Shown piece after piece: positions 13,501 through 13,662 of a stretch of 13,662 nucleotides of DNA. Both the position numbers and the translations under genes were made by a program. Source of the DNA: Thermoleophilia bacterium (GTDB taxonomy: Bacteria > Actinomycetota > Thermoleophilia > RBG-16-64-13); assembly GCA_016929985.1 (NCBI GenBank), contig JAFGIH010000674.1, positions 1 through 13,662 of the forward strand, read 5' to 3'. Every line of letters begins with the position of its first letter. The first letter of the stretch is position 1. Below the pieces are notes generated by a model, which searched no databases, was not told the DNA's origin, and saw nothing but the letters and a program-made list of their open reading frames with translations.

Positions 13501-13662
13501 CTATTCCGCCTCCCAGTCGTGCACCGACCACAGCCCCGAGAGGGCCGCCCCTCCGGGTGCGCCGGCCCCTCCGTCGTAGACATCGACGCGGGCGACTGAG
13601 GCGGGCTGCACGGCGAACATCCAATAGCTCTCGTGACCGAGTCCAAGGAACGCGCAGATCAA
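13501..13662 (-). CDS. cobC: C-terminal fragment of histidine phosphatase, probable CobC
   Basis: Only the last 53 codons are in the window; the gene runs off the right edge. The sequence [26 protein letters not shown], then [11 protein letters not shown] matches the end of phosphoglycerate-mutase-like histidine phosphatases, in which 'YW-F-V---SV-V-E/D-Y-DG' is followed by a short tail. The TAG stop is one base before the cobU ATG, so the two are translated together, and the cobU ribosome binding site lies inside this gene. In this context the protein is probably CobC, which dephosphorylates alpha-ribazole 5'-phosphate or adenosylcobalamin 5'-phosphate. The catalytic RHG motif lies outside the window, so the symbol rests on context and this short tail. 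Confidence 0.65.
   Translation of the reverse strand: MICAFLGLGHESYWMFAVQPASVARVDVYDGGAGAPGGAALSGLWSVHDWEAE

Noticed and set aside
13500..13646. N-terminal extension of cobU by 49 codons
   Set aside because: It lies over the in-frame end of the phosphatase gene, and the P-loop begins right after the ATG at 13499, as in the family.

Overview
The window is high-GC DNA with dense, bacterial-style gene packing: several GTG starts, GGAGG-type ribosome binding sites, and overlaps of 4 and 17 bases between neighbours. The Thr/Ala/Pro-rich linker after the lipobox of the substrate-binding lipoprotein is common in Actinomycetota. An actinobacterium is therefore the best guess, but no taxonomic marker is present and this remains inference. 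No tRNA, rRNA, insertion sequence or CRISPR array was seen.

Layout. (1) 1-1176: a class I glutamine amidotransferase on the plus strand converges on a small membrane-anchored protein of unknown function. (2) 1177-1586: a gene-free stretch with three tandem 21-base repeats and a roughly 179-base imperfect palindrome just after the purH stop. (3) 1587-5253, minus strand: a small two-helix membrane protein of unknown function, then purM, purN and purH (steps 5, 3 and 9-10 of de novo purine synthesis), tightly coupled by short overlaps. (4) 5369-6958, minus strand: an accessory patch with visibly lower GC. It holds a 262-residue unrecognised protein, an HTH-plus-nucleotidyltransferase (MNT type) gene that looks shortened at its 5' end, and a HEPN fragment lacking its N-terminal half. 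All three lie in one reading frame, separated only by TGA stops. (5) 6959-10909, plus strand: a promoter candidate, a cobalamin riboswitch and a btuF-btuC-btuD uptake operon. (6) 10952-13662, minus strand: the cobalamin nucleotide-loop assembly operon, cobC-like phosphatase (partial), cobU, cobT, cobS, converging on the uptake operon.

The right half forms a coherent vitamin B12 acquisition unit. The riboswitch should lower BtuFCD expression when cobalamin is plentiful. BtuF captures corrinoid, BtuC and BtuD import it, and CobU, CobT, CobS and the CobC-like phosphatase attach the lower ligand to the cobinamide.

Most of the window encodes known pathways. The less explained parts are the decayed MNT/HEPN patch with its unknown partner, the large palindrome and repeats beside purH, the RNA structures around btuF, and the extra C-terminal domain on BtuD.
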